The notes beneath the pieces are model-generated. The model had not been told where the DNA came from. It saw only the letters and a program-made list of their open reading frames with translations, and ran no database searches. Position numbers and translations under genes: made by a program. A stretch of DNA of 64,000 bases from Clostridium magnum DSM 2767 (GTDB lineage Bacteria > Bacillota > Clostridia > Clostridiales > Clostridiaceae), in NCBI RefSeq assembly GCF_001623875.1, contig NZ_LWAE01000009.1, positions 1 through 64,000 of the forward strand, read 5' to 3'. Each line of letters opens with the position of its first letter. Positions within the stretch are counted from its first letter, which is position 1. This document shows, one piece after another, positions 8,160 to 16,791 of this stretch.

Positions 8160-9485
8160 TTAATTTACCTGTATGTCTTTATCTTTATGTCTTTCAACTT
8201 TTCCTGATACTTTTACCGAAAAGGCTATTATAAATGCACTTGTAACCATACTGCAGCCTAAGAATATCATACTGGCATTAAAAGATCCTGTTAAATCTTT
8301 TATATATCCAACAATGTATGGACCAAAGAATCCACCAAGGTTACCTATACTATTAATCATAGCTATTGCAGCAGCTGCTGCAGCTCCTGTTAAGAAAGAT
8401 GGTGGAATAGACCAGAATGGAGAGTATGCACCAAATGCTCCACAAAGTGCGATAGTTAATAATACGAAAGCTCCAATAATACTAGTCTTTGCAACAAATG
8501 TGCTAGCAACCATTGCAATTGCACCTACTATTAAACATCCTGCAACGTGGAAACGTCTTTCATTAGTCTTATCAGAATGATTACTAACTATAATCATAGT
8601 GAACATTGCACAAAGATACATTAACCCTATAAGCCAACCTAAACCTTGAGTACTAATACCAAGTGTAGCAGATAATCCTTTGGTAATAGTTGGTAGGAAC
8701 ATATTTATTCCGTAATAACCAATCATCCAAGCAAGATACCCTAAAGATAATACCAAAACATCACGATCTTTTAATGCTTCAAGGAATGTTAAGTGTTTTG
8801 CTTCTTCTTTTTGAAGTTTTTCCTTAGTTGTAACATCAATTAACCATTTTAATTCTTCTTTAGTCAACCATTTTACGTCTTCAAGCTTATCATCAAGGTA
8901 GAATAAACAGATGATACCTAAAATTAAACATGGAATACCTTCTAATAAGAATAGCCATTGCCATCCGGAGAAACCCAACCAAGAGATACCTAGTAAAGCA
9001 GTTGATATTGGTGCACCTATTGCATTAGCAGCTGGTATAGCAATCATGAATCCTGCTATAGCTCTTGCATGATGTTTAGCTTGGTAAAAATTACTTAAAT
9101 GCCATACCATACATGGGTAGAAACTAGCCTCAGCAACCCCTAAACAAAACCTAACTATATAGAATTGTAGTGGAGTTTTTATAAAAGCCATTAAAACTGC
9201 AATTACACACCAGGAAATCATTATTCTTGAAATCCATCTTCTAGCTCCCCATTTAGTCATAGCTGCACTACCTGGAACTTCTAAAAGGAAGTACCCAATA
9301 AAAAATATTCCTGCACCAAATCCGTAAACTGCACTAGAAAAGCCTAGGGCTTTGTTCATTTGTAGTGCAGCGAATCCAATGTTTACTCTATCTAATATTG
9401 CTATTGCGAAACATAAGAATAGAAAGGGAATTAATCTTAAAGTAACTTTTCTCACCGTCGAACTCTCTAACTGGTTTATATCCAT
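8160..9485 (-). CDS. MFS transporter, anion:cation symporter (ACS) type
   Basis: 441 residues with about 12 hydrophobic segments. The N-terminal LDRVNIGFAALQMNKALGFS and the GARRWISRIM loop are typical of the ACS subfamily (hexuronate, glucarate, tartrate and phthalate carriers). A charged central loop (KWLTKEELKWLIDVTTKEK) separates the two six-helix halves. The start at 9485 has AAGGAGG. The substrate is likely an acidic sugar or organic acid, in keeping with the neighbouring transketolase, SDR and GntR genes. A relic dehydrogenase C-terminus sits just upstream, so the carrier was probably second in its operon. Confidence 0.88.
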   Translation of the reverse strand: MDINQLESSTVRKVTLRLIPFLFLCFAIAILDRVNIGFAALQMNKALGFSSAVYGFGAGIFFIGYFLLEVPGSAAMTKWGARRWISRIMISWCVIAVLMAFIKTPLQFYIVRFCLGVAEASFYPCMVWHLSNFYQAKHHARAIAGFMIAIPAANAIGAPISTALLGISWLGFSGWQWLFLLEGIPCLILGIICLFYLDDKLEDVKWLTKEELKWLIDVTTKEKLQKEEAKHLTFLEALKDRDVLVLSLGYLAWMIGYYGINMFLPTITKGLSATLGISTQGLGWLIGLMYLCAMFTMIIVSNHSDKTNERRFHVAGCLIVGAIAMVASTFVAKTSIIGAFVLLTIALCGAFGAYSPFWSIPPSFLTGAAAAAAIAMINSIGNLGGFFGPYIVGYIKDLTGSFNASMIFLGCSMVTSAFIIAFSVKVSGKVERHKDKDIQVN

Positions 9486-9532
9486 AATAATAATTCCTCC
9501 TTAAATTTATTGTTAACTAATTTAAATCAATA

Positions 9533-9655
9533 TTAAAATTTCAGTAATACCTTCACAACATTTTCTGTTTTTCTACCCACAATATTGATTACATTCTTTA
9601 TGTCATCAATAGGTGTTATCTTTGAAATCATCAGAGTTGAAAAATATAGATTTTT
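9533..9655 (-). pseudogene. Relic C-terminus of a zinc-type dehydrogenase
   Basis: A minus-strand frame ending with a stop at 9533-9535 reads LMISKITPIDDIKNVINI and then VVKVLLKF. That is the C-terminal pattern of medium-chain sorbitol or threonine-type dehydrogenases. No catalytic or nucleotide-binding part is present upstream. Position 48 bases before the MFS start suggests a former dehydrogenase-transporter operon. Confidence 0.55.
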
Positions 9656-9822
9656 TTAAAAATAATAATTGTCATATTCCTTGGCAAACGTTTACTTAAA
9701 TATTAAACTACATACTCAATGATAATATTAGAAATTTGATGCTGTTTTTATGGAAGAGATAATTATAAAAAATTGCTGCTTTTAATTTATAAATAAAATC
9801 TTGTATTATTATTATCCTACAT

Positions 9823-9863
9823 ACTTGTATACTAAGTTTAAAAGCAAACCAGTATACTAATTG
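9823..9863 (-). promoter_or_regulatory. Candidate GntR operators upstream of the MFS unit
   Basis: ACTTGTATACTAAGTTT (9823-9839) and CCAGTATACTAATTG (9849-9863) share the core GTATACTAA in tandem. A near copy, ACTTGTCTACTAAGTT, precedes the transketolase operon at 13817. GTATAC-centred palindromes are typical of FadR-group GntR regulators, and one is encoded at 10178-10954. The rest of the 9486-10177 gap is AT-rich with a dehydrogenase relic. Confidence 0.5.
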
Positions 9864-10177
9864 TACTCAGCTTTTCTAATACTTGTCAATATTTTTTAAC
9901 TACTTAATAAAAAGGTTGTGATGTAGAATTTTTATAGAATTAATCTTGATTTGGTATATACAGAGAATACTCTATATATAATTGACTTGATAGAAGTTTA
10001 TTAAAATCGTTTTTTAGTATATTTATCATTTTGTCATTATCGATTTAATTTAGAGATGTGTTAAGGTAGCCTTAGAATTTAGCTACCTTGGATTCAAGTT
10101 AAATAAATACTTAATCATAAAAATATTCAGGTATAACTTCCCTCTTAGGCAATTATTCACTTTTTAATATTTAAGTA

Positions 10178-10954
10178 TTAATAATTGTAGTCTTTCCAAT
10201 ACCTGTCATACAGATTTTGCATATGAGCAGTCATGATTTTCTCTGCCTCTTTTTCGTCATGCTCTTCAATAGCCTTAATTATTAATTTATGCTCATCAAA
10301 GTTAACTTCTCTATATTCCGGGCAAGTAACACTCCTATCACGAATAAATTGCCACATCTCCTGCTGCTTCATTGCGTTACTAATAGCCGACATGAATATA
10401 ATAAATAAATCATTATGAGAAGCCTTAGCTATGTCATTGTGTAATTTTTCATCTGTTTCTGGAACATATATACCTGCCTTAGTTTCTTCCTCCATCTTTA
10501 TTACAGTTGAACGAATATTTTCTATATCTTCATCCGTTGCTCTTTCAGCTGCAAATTTAGCAATGATAGGCTCTATACTCATTCTAGCTTCAACTATATC
10601 TTCCGGAGAAACCGATTCCAGTATTATTGTTGATTCAGAACCTTCTGCTGCTAAGTTAGTAGCTTTGACATAAACGCCTTCACCTTGCCTAGAATAAATA
10701 ATACCATTTAACTCCAGAGCACTAAGAGCTTGCCTAATAGGTGCACGACTCACACCAAATTGTGCACATAATTCTCTTTCCGGAGGTAACTTATCACCTA
10801 TTTTAAATGAACCGGATTGAATTTGTGAAAGAATCTGGTTATAAATTTGTAGATATAATTTTTTATTGGAAACTGGATTAAAACTAATATAAACCACCCC
10901 TTTCAATAGTATCAAATATAGCTTTTCAGTCTTCTTTATATCATAGCAATTCAC
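10178..10954 (-). CDS. GntR/FadR-family transcriptional regulator
   Basis: Up to 258 residues. The winged helix-turn-helix runs KLYLQIYNQILSQIQSGSF, GDKLPPERELCAQFGVSRAP, then IYSRQGEGVYV. The all-helical FCD ligand domain follows, with metal-binding histidines expected from HNDIAKASHND and later positions. The GTG at 10954 has AAAGG in front. A stronger AAAGGGGTGG sits near 10900 but is followed only by weak start codons, so the N-terminal 20 residues are uncertain. FCD regulators usually bind a sugar acid or organic acid and repress nearby catabolic genes. The candidate operators lie before the MFS and transketolase units on either side. Confidence 0.88.
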   Translation of the reverse strand: MNCYDIKKTEKLYLILLKGVVYISFNPVSNKKLYLQIYNQILSQIQSGSFKIGDKLPPERELCAQFGVSRAPIRQALSALELNGIIYSRQGEGVYVKATNLAAEGSESTIILESVSPEDIVEARMSIEPIIAKFAAERATDEDIENIRSTVIKMEEETKAGIYVPETDEKLHNDIAKASHNDLFIIFMSAISNAMKQQEMWQFIRDRSVTCPEYREVNFDEHKLIIKAIEEHDEKEAEKIMTAHMQNLYDRYWKDYNY

Positions 10955-11179
10955 TAAACCTTTTAAGCTTCATGCTAAAATTTACCCATGAAATTTATTA
11001 TATACTTTTCTCCATTAAAGGGCAATACAAATAGCCATTTTACCTTCGCAACTATATTATAGAAGCTTAGAAACAGAGCATCTCTAGGGGTGGTACATGA
11101 TCATATCCTTTACATTTCAAACAACATTACCACAAATATACCCAGAACTAAATTCCTATACATTAAGAAATTTAATATA

Positions 11180-11938
11180 CTAATCCATATGTGATCCACC
11201 ATTTATATCTATTTCTTCACCTGTAATATATGATGCTTCTTCTGAGGCTAAAAACGCAATTGTTGCTGCAATCTCTTTAGTTTCGCCAGGTCTTCCCATA
11301 GGTATTCCTGAAATAACATTCTTTGCAGCATCTTCAGGAAGGGACTTCCATATTTCAGTGTTAACTAGCCCTGGAGCAACACAGTTAACTGTTATTCCAT
11401 CAAGAGCAACTTCACGAGCTAAGTTCTTAGAGAATCCTAACACTGCAGCCTTAGATGCTGAATAGTGTGCTCCTCCAAATACTCCTCCACCTCTTTTTGC
11501 TGAAACTGATGATAGATTTACTACTCTACCATATTTTTGATTTTTCATAACTTTAACTACTGCTTGAGTACATAGGAATAGTCCAAACATATTAACGCTA
11601 AATATTCTTGTAATATCCTCAAGTGTCATATCCTCAACGGTAACTTTTTGTGAGATTCCTGCATTATTTACAAGAACATCTATTCTACCAAAGGCTTCAA
11701 GTGTTTTAGATACCATTGCATCAACTGATTCCTTACTTGTAACATTTAATTCTACACCTAAAGCTTTTCCACCAGCTTCAGTAATTGCATTTACTGTATC
11801 CTTAACCCCTTCTAAATTCATATCAGCAACTACAACTGCTGCTCCCTGTTTTGCAAATATTAATGCTATAGTACGTCCTATGCCCTTTGGGGAACCACTA
11901 CCAGTAACTATAACTACTCTGTCATTAAAATTAAACAT
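11180..11938 (-). CDS. Short-chain dehydrogenase/reductase
   Basis: 252 residues, classical SDR. The Rossmann motif is TGSGSPKGIGRTIAL, with NNAG in VLVNNAGIS. The catalytic Ser lies in NLSSVSAKRG, and Tyr-Lys in HYSASKAAV. The C-terminus ends GEEIDINGGSHMD. Such proteins are often labelled 3-oxoacyl-ACP reductase or glucose dehydrogenase, but in this operon, after the transketolase pair, polyol or sugar-acid oxidation is more plausible. GGAGGGG before 11938 fixes the start, not the upstream in-frame ATG. Confidence 0.88.
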   Translation of the reverse strand: MFNFNDRVVIVTGSGSPKGIGRTIALIFAKQGAAVVVADMNLEGVKDTVNAITEAGGKALGVELNVTSKESVDAMVSKTLEAFGRIDVLVNNAGISQKVTVEDMTLEDITRIFSVNMFGLFLCTQAVVKVMKNQKYGRVVNLSSVSAKRGGGVFGGAHYSASKAAVLGFSKNLAREVALDGITVNCVAPGLVNTEIWKSLPEDAAKNVISGIPMGRPGETKEIAATIAFLASEEASYITGEEIDINGGSHMD

Positions 11939-11983
11939 ATTATACCCCTCCAATTTTTGTTTTATAATTTCTCGTCAATATTA

Positions 11984-12916
11984 TTACTTAAGCATTTCTT
12001 TAGCTGTATTTACTATATTGTCTATTGTAATTCCATTAAGCTCTAAAAGCTTTTCATAAGGTGCAGATTGTCCAAACTTATCCTGAACACCTATTCTTCT
12101 CAACTTTCCTTTTCCTTCTTCAGCAACTACTTCAGATACTGCACTTCCAAGACCATTTATAATATTATGGTCTTCTACAGTAATTATCTTGCCAACATTT
12201 AAACATTCAACTACCGCTTCTCTATCTAGAGGTTTGATTGTATGCATATCTAATAGTTTTACGGATATTCCTTCCTTTTCTAATTCCTTAGCTGCTTCTA
12301 ATGCTAGGAATACAGTATCACCATTAGCAATAATAGCTATATCTTTTCCATCTTTTACCTTCTTTGCTTTACCTATTGTGAATTCTTCATTTTCATCATA
12401 TATTACAGGAATAGCATCTCTTGTAAAACGAAGGTATACAGGTCCATGAATCTCTGCTGCCTGTTCTATTAATTTTCTAGTAGAATAATAATCAGCACCC
12501 ATAATTACAGTCATATTTGGGAAAGTTCTTAGAACTCCCATATCTTCTATACTTTGATGACTAGCACCATCATTAGCTGGAGTAAGTCCACCATGAGAGC
12601 AAGCAATTTTAACATTTAAATTTGGATAACAAAGTTCTTGTCTTATCTGCTCAGCCATTCTTAAAGAACCAAATACAGCATATGTGCTTACAAATGGTAT
12701 TTTTCCAGTTGTAGCAAGACCTGCAGCCACTCCGCAGCCGTTTTGTTCAGCTATACCAACATTTATATGTTGATTAGGCAGCTGCTTCGCAAATTCTCCA
12801 GTCTTACAGGACTTACCAATATCTATATCAACAATGTATATGTTTTTATTCTTTTTTCCCAATTTTAATATTTCATCACCAAAGGCTTCTCTTGTTGCTT
12901 TTTTAATTAAACCCAT
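11984..12916 (-). CDS. Transketolase, C-terminal subunit
   Basis: 310 residues with the pyrimidine-binding and C-terminal domains of transketolase. Marks are INVGIAEQNGCGVAAGLA (the ThDP-activating glutamate), HGGLTPANDGASHQ, ITVEDHNIINGLGSAVSE and VQDKFGQSA. It pairs with the N-terminal subunit encoded immediately upstream; the stop of that gene and this start share one base (TAATG), so they are translationally coupled. Together they move two-carbon ketol units between pentose phosphates. A second split pair lies at 61131-62963. Confidence 0.93.
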   Translation of the reverse strand: MGLIKKATREAFGDEILKLGKKNKNIYIVDIDIGKSCKTGEFAKQLPNQHINVGIAEQNGCGVAAGLATTGKIPFVSTYAVFGSLRMAEQIRQELCYPNLNVKIACSHGGLTPANDGASHQSIEDMGVLRTFPNMTVIMGADYYSTRKLIEQAAEIHGPVYLRFTRDAIPVIYDENEEFTIGKAKKVKDGKDIAIIANGDTVFLALEAAKELEKEGISVKLLDMHTIKPLDREAVVECLNVGKIITVEDHNIINGLGSAVSEVVAEEGKGKLRRIGVQDKFGQSAPYEKLLELNGITIDNIVNTAKEMLK

Positions 12917-13749
12917 TACTCTAACCCCCCTGCTATTTCTTCCATTGCTTGTTTGTATTCTTCATCGTTAGGAGCAACACCATGCCATCCTGCTACATTT
13001 TCCATGTAGGATACGCCCTTACCTTTTACAGTATTTAATACAATACATTTAGGCTTTCCATTTTTAGCTTCTCTCATATAATCTAAAGTTTCAACTATCT
13101 CTTCCATAGAATGCCCATTTATCCTCTTTGTTTCAAATCCAAATGCATTAAACTTCTTTTCAATATCTTGATTTGGCATGATGTCTTCACAAGCCCCATC
13201 ACATTGAAGTCCATTATCATCAATAAACACAACTAGATTATCGAGTCTATACTTAACTGAAGTTTGAGCTGCTTCCCATATCTGTCCTTCTTGTGTCTCT
13301 CCATCTCCTACCATAACAAAAACTCTGTAATCTTTTTCATCTCTTTTCCCTGCTATCGCCATACCAACTCCACAAGAAAACCCTTGTCCTAGTGATCCAG
13401 TGGAAATATCAATACCTGGACACTTTTTCATATCAGGATGTCCTTGAAGAATAGATCCATATTGTCTTAAAGTGTGTATAGTCTCATATGGGAAAAATCC
13501 CTGTAATGCTAACGCAGAATACTGTATTGGACAAACATGTCCTTTTGATAAAACAAATCTGTCACGATCTTCCCACTTAGGATTTTTAGGATCAATATTC
13601 ATTTCCTTAAAGTAAAGTGCTGCTACTACATCTGCTGCAGATAAAGCTCCCCCTGGATGTCCAGATTTTGCTTCGTGGATCATAGTAATTGCTGTTTTTC
13701 TAAGTTCAATAGCTTTTTCTTTTAATTCTTGGATACTTACATCTTTCAT
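12916..13749 (-). CDS. Transketolase, N-terminal subunit
   Basis: 277 residues holding the diphosphate-binding half. Marks are HEAKSGHPGGALSAADVV, SKGHVCPIQYSAL, TGSLGQGFSCGVGMA and the ThDP/Mg motif GDGETQEGQIWEAA ending in DDNGLQ. GAGGTG lies 7 bases before the ATG at 13749, which is preferred over an upstream GTG that overlaps it. First gene of the operon transketolase N-transketolase C-SDR. The candidate GntR operators lie 70-105 bases upstream. Confidence 0.94.
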   Translation of the reverse strand: MKDVSIQELKEKAIELRKTAITMIHEAKSGHPGGALSAADVVAALYFKEMNIDPKNPKWEDRDRFVLSKGHVCPIQYSALALQGFFPYETIHTLRQYGSILQGHPDMKKCPGIDISTGSLGQGFSCGVGMAIAGKRDEKDYRVFVMVGDGETQEGQIWEAAQTSVKYRLDNLVVFIDDNGLQCDGACEDIMPNQDIEKKFNAFGFETKRINGHSMEEIVETLDYMREAKNGKPKCIVLNTVKGKGVSYMENVAGWHGVAPNDEEYKQAMEEIAGGLE

Positions 13750-13816
13750 CCTTGTCACCTCTTTAAATATTTTATAACTAAAAGCTTTACAACCTTGTTA
13801 TGTTATATACTTGTTA

Positions 13817-13854
13817 ACTTGTCTACTAAGTTACCTTATGACTTAAGTATACAT
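13817..13854 (-). promoter_or_regulatory. Candidate GntR operators upstream of the transketolase operon
   Basis: ACTTGTCTACTAAGTT (13817-13832) matches 15 of 16 bases with the site at 9823. ACTTAAGTATACAT (13841-13854) reads ATGTATACTTAAGT on the minus strand, a second GTATAC core. Confidence 0.45.
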
Positions 13855-13950
13855 ACCCCTCTGATAATTGTCAATAACAAATTCAAATTAATTTTATATT
13901 TCAGAAAATTCAATGTTATCTGCATGCTATAGTGCTTTATTTTCTGCATC

Positions 13951-13990
13951 AAAAAAGAAGTCTCTATCTTAACACAGAGACTTCTTTTTT
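13951..13990. terminator. Bidirectional terminator between the transketolase promoter and the Fe-dehydrogenase gene
   Basis: AAAAAAGAAGTCTCT pairs with AGAGACTTCTTTTTT across a 10-base loop, with A/T tracts on both sides. It ends the minus-strand GABA-type operon and separates it from the transketolase promoter. Confidence 0.88.
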
Positions 13991-14040
13991 TCATTTTAGC
14001 TTTATGAGTTTTTAAACTAATACCTTAAATATTACTAATA

Positions 14041-15195
14041 TTAAAGACAATCAGTATATAACTTCTTTATTTCCTCTAAGCTTGGCACTTTTGGATTATT
14101 ATTTACAGCATATGTCATAGTTTTCAAAGCATTGCTGGAAAGCCAATCTATATGTTCTTCTTTAACACCTAAATCAGATAATGTCTTAGTTAAATCTAAC
14201 CGAGCTAAAAGCTTTTTAATACCTTCTATACCCTTTTTTGCTGAATCTTCTATGGACAAACCACCAACATCTTCTCCTATAGCCTTAGCAATGTTTGCAA
14301 ATTTTTCTAAAGAGCTTTCATAAGTGTACTCCATCCATGTAATAAGAAGTGCAGCTAATCCTTCTCCATGGGTAACATCTAAAAGACCACTTACAGGATG
14401 TTCAAGTCCGTGAGCAAGAGCTACTCCTGAAGCATCTATAACCATTCCTCCAAGTGTATTAGCAAATGCCATATTGCTCCATGCTTCTAAATCATTAGGA
14501 TTTTTATATACACTAACTAAATTCTTACTAACTAATTCAATCGCTTTTAGTGCCATTATTTCACTTAACGGATTACTATTTTTAGCAACATATGCTTCCA
14601 TTGCATGGCACATAACATCTATTCCTGTAGGAGCTATAATATGTTTTGGCAGTGTTGTCATAAGTTCCGAATCTATTATTGATACTTTAGGGTATATAAA
14701 CTGAGACTTTAAAGATTTTTTATCATTATTCTCAGGATTAGTTAGCACAGCCATACAGTCTCCTTCACTTCCTGTACCTGCAGTTGTAGTTACAGCTATA
14801 ATTGGAAGAGCACCAATTTGAGCTTTTCCAAATATGTAATCAGTTACACTACCATCATTCACAGCCATAAATGCTATTCCCTTAGCTGCATCAATAGTAC
14901 TACCTCCTCCTAAAGCAACAACTACATCACATCCCTTTTCCTTTGCAAAGATTGCTCCTTCTTCTGCAGTTGTTGTCAATGGATTAGACTGTACCTTGTC
15001 AAATATAATGCATTCTATATCCTCTTTTTCTAAATATGAAACAACTCTATCTAACAGGCCGGTCTTTTTTGTACTATTTTTACCAGTAACAATTAAAGCT
15101 CTTGTCCCATATTGTTTTGTAATTTCTCCAATGCCTGACACCTTTCCAGGTCCAAATAAAAGTTTCGTTGGCATGTAATAATTGAAATCTATCAT
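14041..15195 (-). CDS. Iron-containing alcohol dehydrogenase, probably 4-hydroxybutyrate dehydrogenase
   Basis: 384 residues, group III Fe-dehydrogenase. The NAD motif is VVALGGGSTIDAAKGIA. Metal ligands are seen in SIIDSELM (Asp), DVMCHAMEAY (His), ALAHGLEHP (His) and DVTHGEG (His). GGGGGAAG upstream supports the ATG at 15195. The gene follows a 4-aminobutyrate-type aminotransferase and shares its terminator. That pairing matches the clostridial GABA route, in which succinic semialdehyde is reduced to 4-hydroxybutyrate. Family alone would also allow other aldehydes or 1,3-propanediol-type substrates. Confidence 0.85.
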   Translation of the reverse strand: MIDFNYYMPTKLLFGPGKVSGIGEITKQYGTRALIVTGKNSTKKTGLLDRVVSYLEKEDIECIIFDKVQSNPLTTTAEEGAIFAKEKGCDVVVALGGGSTIDAAKGIAFMAVNDGSVTDYIFGKAQIGALPIIAVTTTAGTGSEGDCMAVLTNPENNDKKSLKSQFIYPKVSIIDSELMTTLPKHIIAPTGIDVMCHAMEAYVAKNSNPLSEIMALKAIELVSKNLVSVYKNPNDLEAWSNMAFANTLGGMVIDASGVALAHGLEHPVSGLLDVTHGEGLAALLITWMEYTYESSLEKFANIAKAIGEDVGGLSIEDSAKKGIEGIKKLLARLDLTKTLSDLGVKEEHIDWLSSNALKTMTYAVNNNPKVPSLEEIKKLYTDCL

Positions 15196-15233
15196 AGTAC
15201 ATCTTCCCCCTAATGTATTAAATAACTTATAAA

Positions 15234-15287
15234 TGTATACTACCACTTTTATGGACAAAATGTCTATCATTAAAGTGGTAATATACA
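15234..15287 (-). promoter_or_regulatory. Long inverted repeat before the Fe-dehydrogenase gene
   Basis: TGTATACTACCACTTT (15234-15249) and AAAGTGGTAATATACA (15272-15287) are 16-base arms with one mismatch. The 22-base centre contains a nested GACA-AAA-TGTC. It lies 40-90 bases before the start, in the gap after gabT, and may be an operator or an RNA switch on the second gene of the unit. Confidence 0.6.
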
Positions 15288-15342
15288 TCTACTTATTATT
15301 AAACTCTATAATTGTAGCACTGTATCAAATAACTTAACTTCA

Positions 15343-16692
15343 TTAATTGTATTTAGCAATTGCTCTTTCAAGAATATCAAGACCAGCTAGTAACTGTTCA
15401 TCTGTAGTTACTAATGGCATCAAAAATCTTATTACATTTCCTCTTATTCCACAGCTTAATGTCACTAAGCCATTTTGAAAACATTCCTCTACAATCTTGT
15501 TTGTTTCTTCTTTTGCAGGCTCTTTTGTAGTTCTATCTTTTACTAATTCCAATGCAAGCATTGCACCACGGCCTCTTACATCCCCTATTAGTTCATACTT
15601 TTCTTTCATCTCATTTAATCTTGTTCTAGTTAACTCTCCAATATGACAGGCCTTTTCTACAAAGTTATCTCTTTCCATTATTTCAATAACCTTTAATGCT
15701 GCAGTAGTAGCAAGTGGATTTCCTGAATAAGTTCCACCAATTCCACCTATTTGTGCAGAATTCATTATTTCAGCTCTAGCTGTTACAGCACTTAGTGGCA
15801 GTCCTGCTGCAATTGATTTTGCACTTGTTACAATATCTGCATATACCCCAAATTCTTCCCAGTAACTAGATGCAAACATTTTACCAGTTCTACAGAATCC
15901 ACTTTGAACTTCATCACAGATTAATAGAATTCCATGTTTATCACATAATTTTCTAAGTTGTACTATATATTCATCCGGTGGAAGAACAAATCCGCCTTCT
16001 CCTTGTAATGGTTCAATTATAAATGCCGCTACATCCTCTGGTGCTACCTGCTCTAAAAAGAAAGCATCCAATTGTTTTGCACAATGCAAATTACAAGTCT
16101 CTCTTTCCAAACCATGTGGACATCTGTAACAATATGGGAATGGAACTTTGTGTACTCCAGGTGCAAATGGGCCAAATCCTAATTTATATGGTTTTACCTT
16201 ACTAGTCATTGTCATTGTAAGTAAAGTTCTTCCATGGAAAGCACCTGTAAAACATACAATTTCACTTCTATTAGTATATTTACGAGCAATTTTTACTGCA
16301 TTTTCATCTGCTTCAGCACCACTATTTACAAACATAGTTTTCTTTTCAAATTTACCAGGTATTAGGTTGTTTATTTTTTCTGCTAATTTAATGTATTGTT
16401 CATACTGTATAACATTTATACTTGTATGAAAATATTTTTCTGCTTGAGCCTTAACTGCTTCTACTACTTCAGGATGGCAATATCCTATGTTTAACACACC
16501 AATGCCACCAGCAAAATCTAAAAATACATTTCCATCTACATCTTCAAATAAGGAACCCTGTCCTTTCTTTATAAATACTGGACATTGTCCAGATATGGAA
16601 CTTGGTACATTCTTCTCTCTAGTTTTTAACAGCTCCTGCGACTTAGGTCCAGGTATTTCTGTAATAAGTTTAATCTCTTTTAACTCTGTCAT
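15343..16692 (-). CDS. gabT: 4-aminobutyrate (class III) aminotransferase
   Basis: 449 residues, class III PLP aminotransferase. The domain shows FVNSGAEADENAVKIAR, CFTGAFHGRT, the Asp of LICDEVQSGFCRTGKMFA, and the Schiff-base Lys in SAKSIAAGLPLSAV. GIGGTYSGNPLA follows. It should move the amino group of 4-aminobutyrate (or a related omega-amino acid) to 2-oxoglutarate, giving succinic semialdehyde. A TATGCxRCPHG-like cysteine patch (CYRCPHGLERETCNLHC) is an extra feature between the two halves. GGGGG upstream supports 16692. Neighbours are an amino-acid permease before it and a 4-hydroxybutyrate-type dehydrogenase after it. Confidence 0.88.
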   Translation of the reverse strand: MTELKEIKLITEIPGPKSQELLKTREKNVPSSISGQCPVFIKKGQGSLFEDVDGNVFLDFAGGIGVLNIGYCHPEVVEAVKAQAEKYFHTSINVIQYEQYIKLAEKINNLIPGKFEKKTMFVNSGAEADENAVKIARKYTNRSEIVCFTGAFHGRTLLTMTMTSKVKPYKLGFGPFAPGVHKVPFPYCYRCPHGLERETCNLHCAKQLDAFFLEQVAPEDVAAFIIEPLQGEGGFVLPPDEYIVQLRKLCDKHGILLICDEVQSGFCRTGKMFASSYWEEFGVYADIVTSAKSIAAGLPLSAVTARAEIMNSAQIGGIGGTYSGNPLATTAALKVIEIMERDNFVEKACHIGELTRTRLNEMKEKYELIGDVRGRGAMLALELVKDRTTKEPAKEETNKIVEECFQNGLVTLSCGIRGNVIRFLMPLVTTDEQLLAGLDILERAIAKYN

Positions 16693-16738
16693 TTTTATAA
16701 CCCCCAAATAATTATATATTGTTATATTAATTTAATGG

Positions 16739-16766
16739 ACACTATCTAAATGTATTATTTAGTGTT
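16739..16766 (-). promoter_or_regulatory. Hairpin between permease and gabT
   Basis: ACACTATCTAAA and TATTTAGTGTT form an imperfect stem with a 5-base loop, 47 bases before gabT. There is no T-run, so it may be an mRNA processing or stability element, or an operator. Confidence 0.35.
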
Positions 16767-16791
16767 CAAACTTTACTAACCTTTAAAATAA

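Noticed and set aside
8173-8580. 135-residue plus-strand frame
   Set aside because: Antisense to the hydrophobic C-terminus of the MFS carrier; such frames are common opposite membrane proteins.
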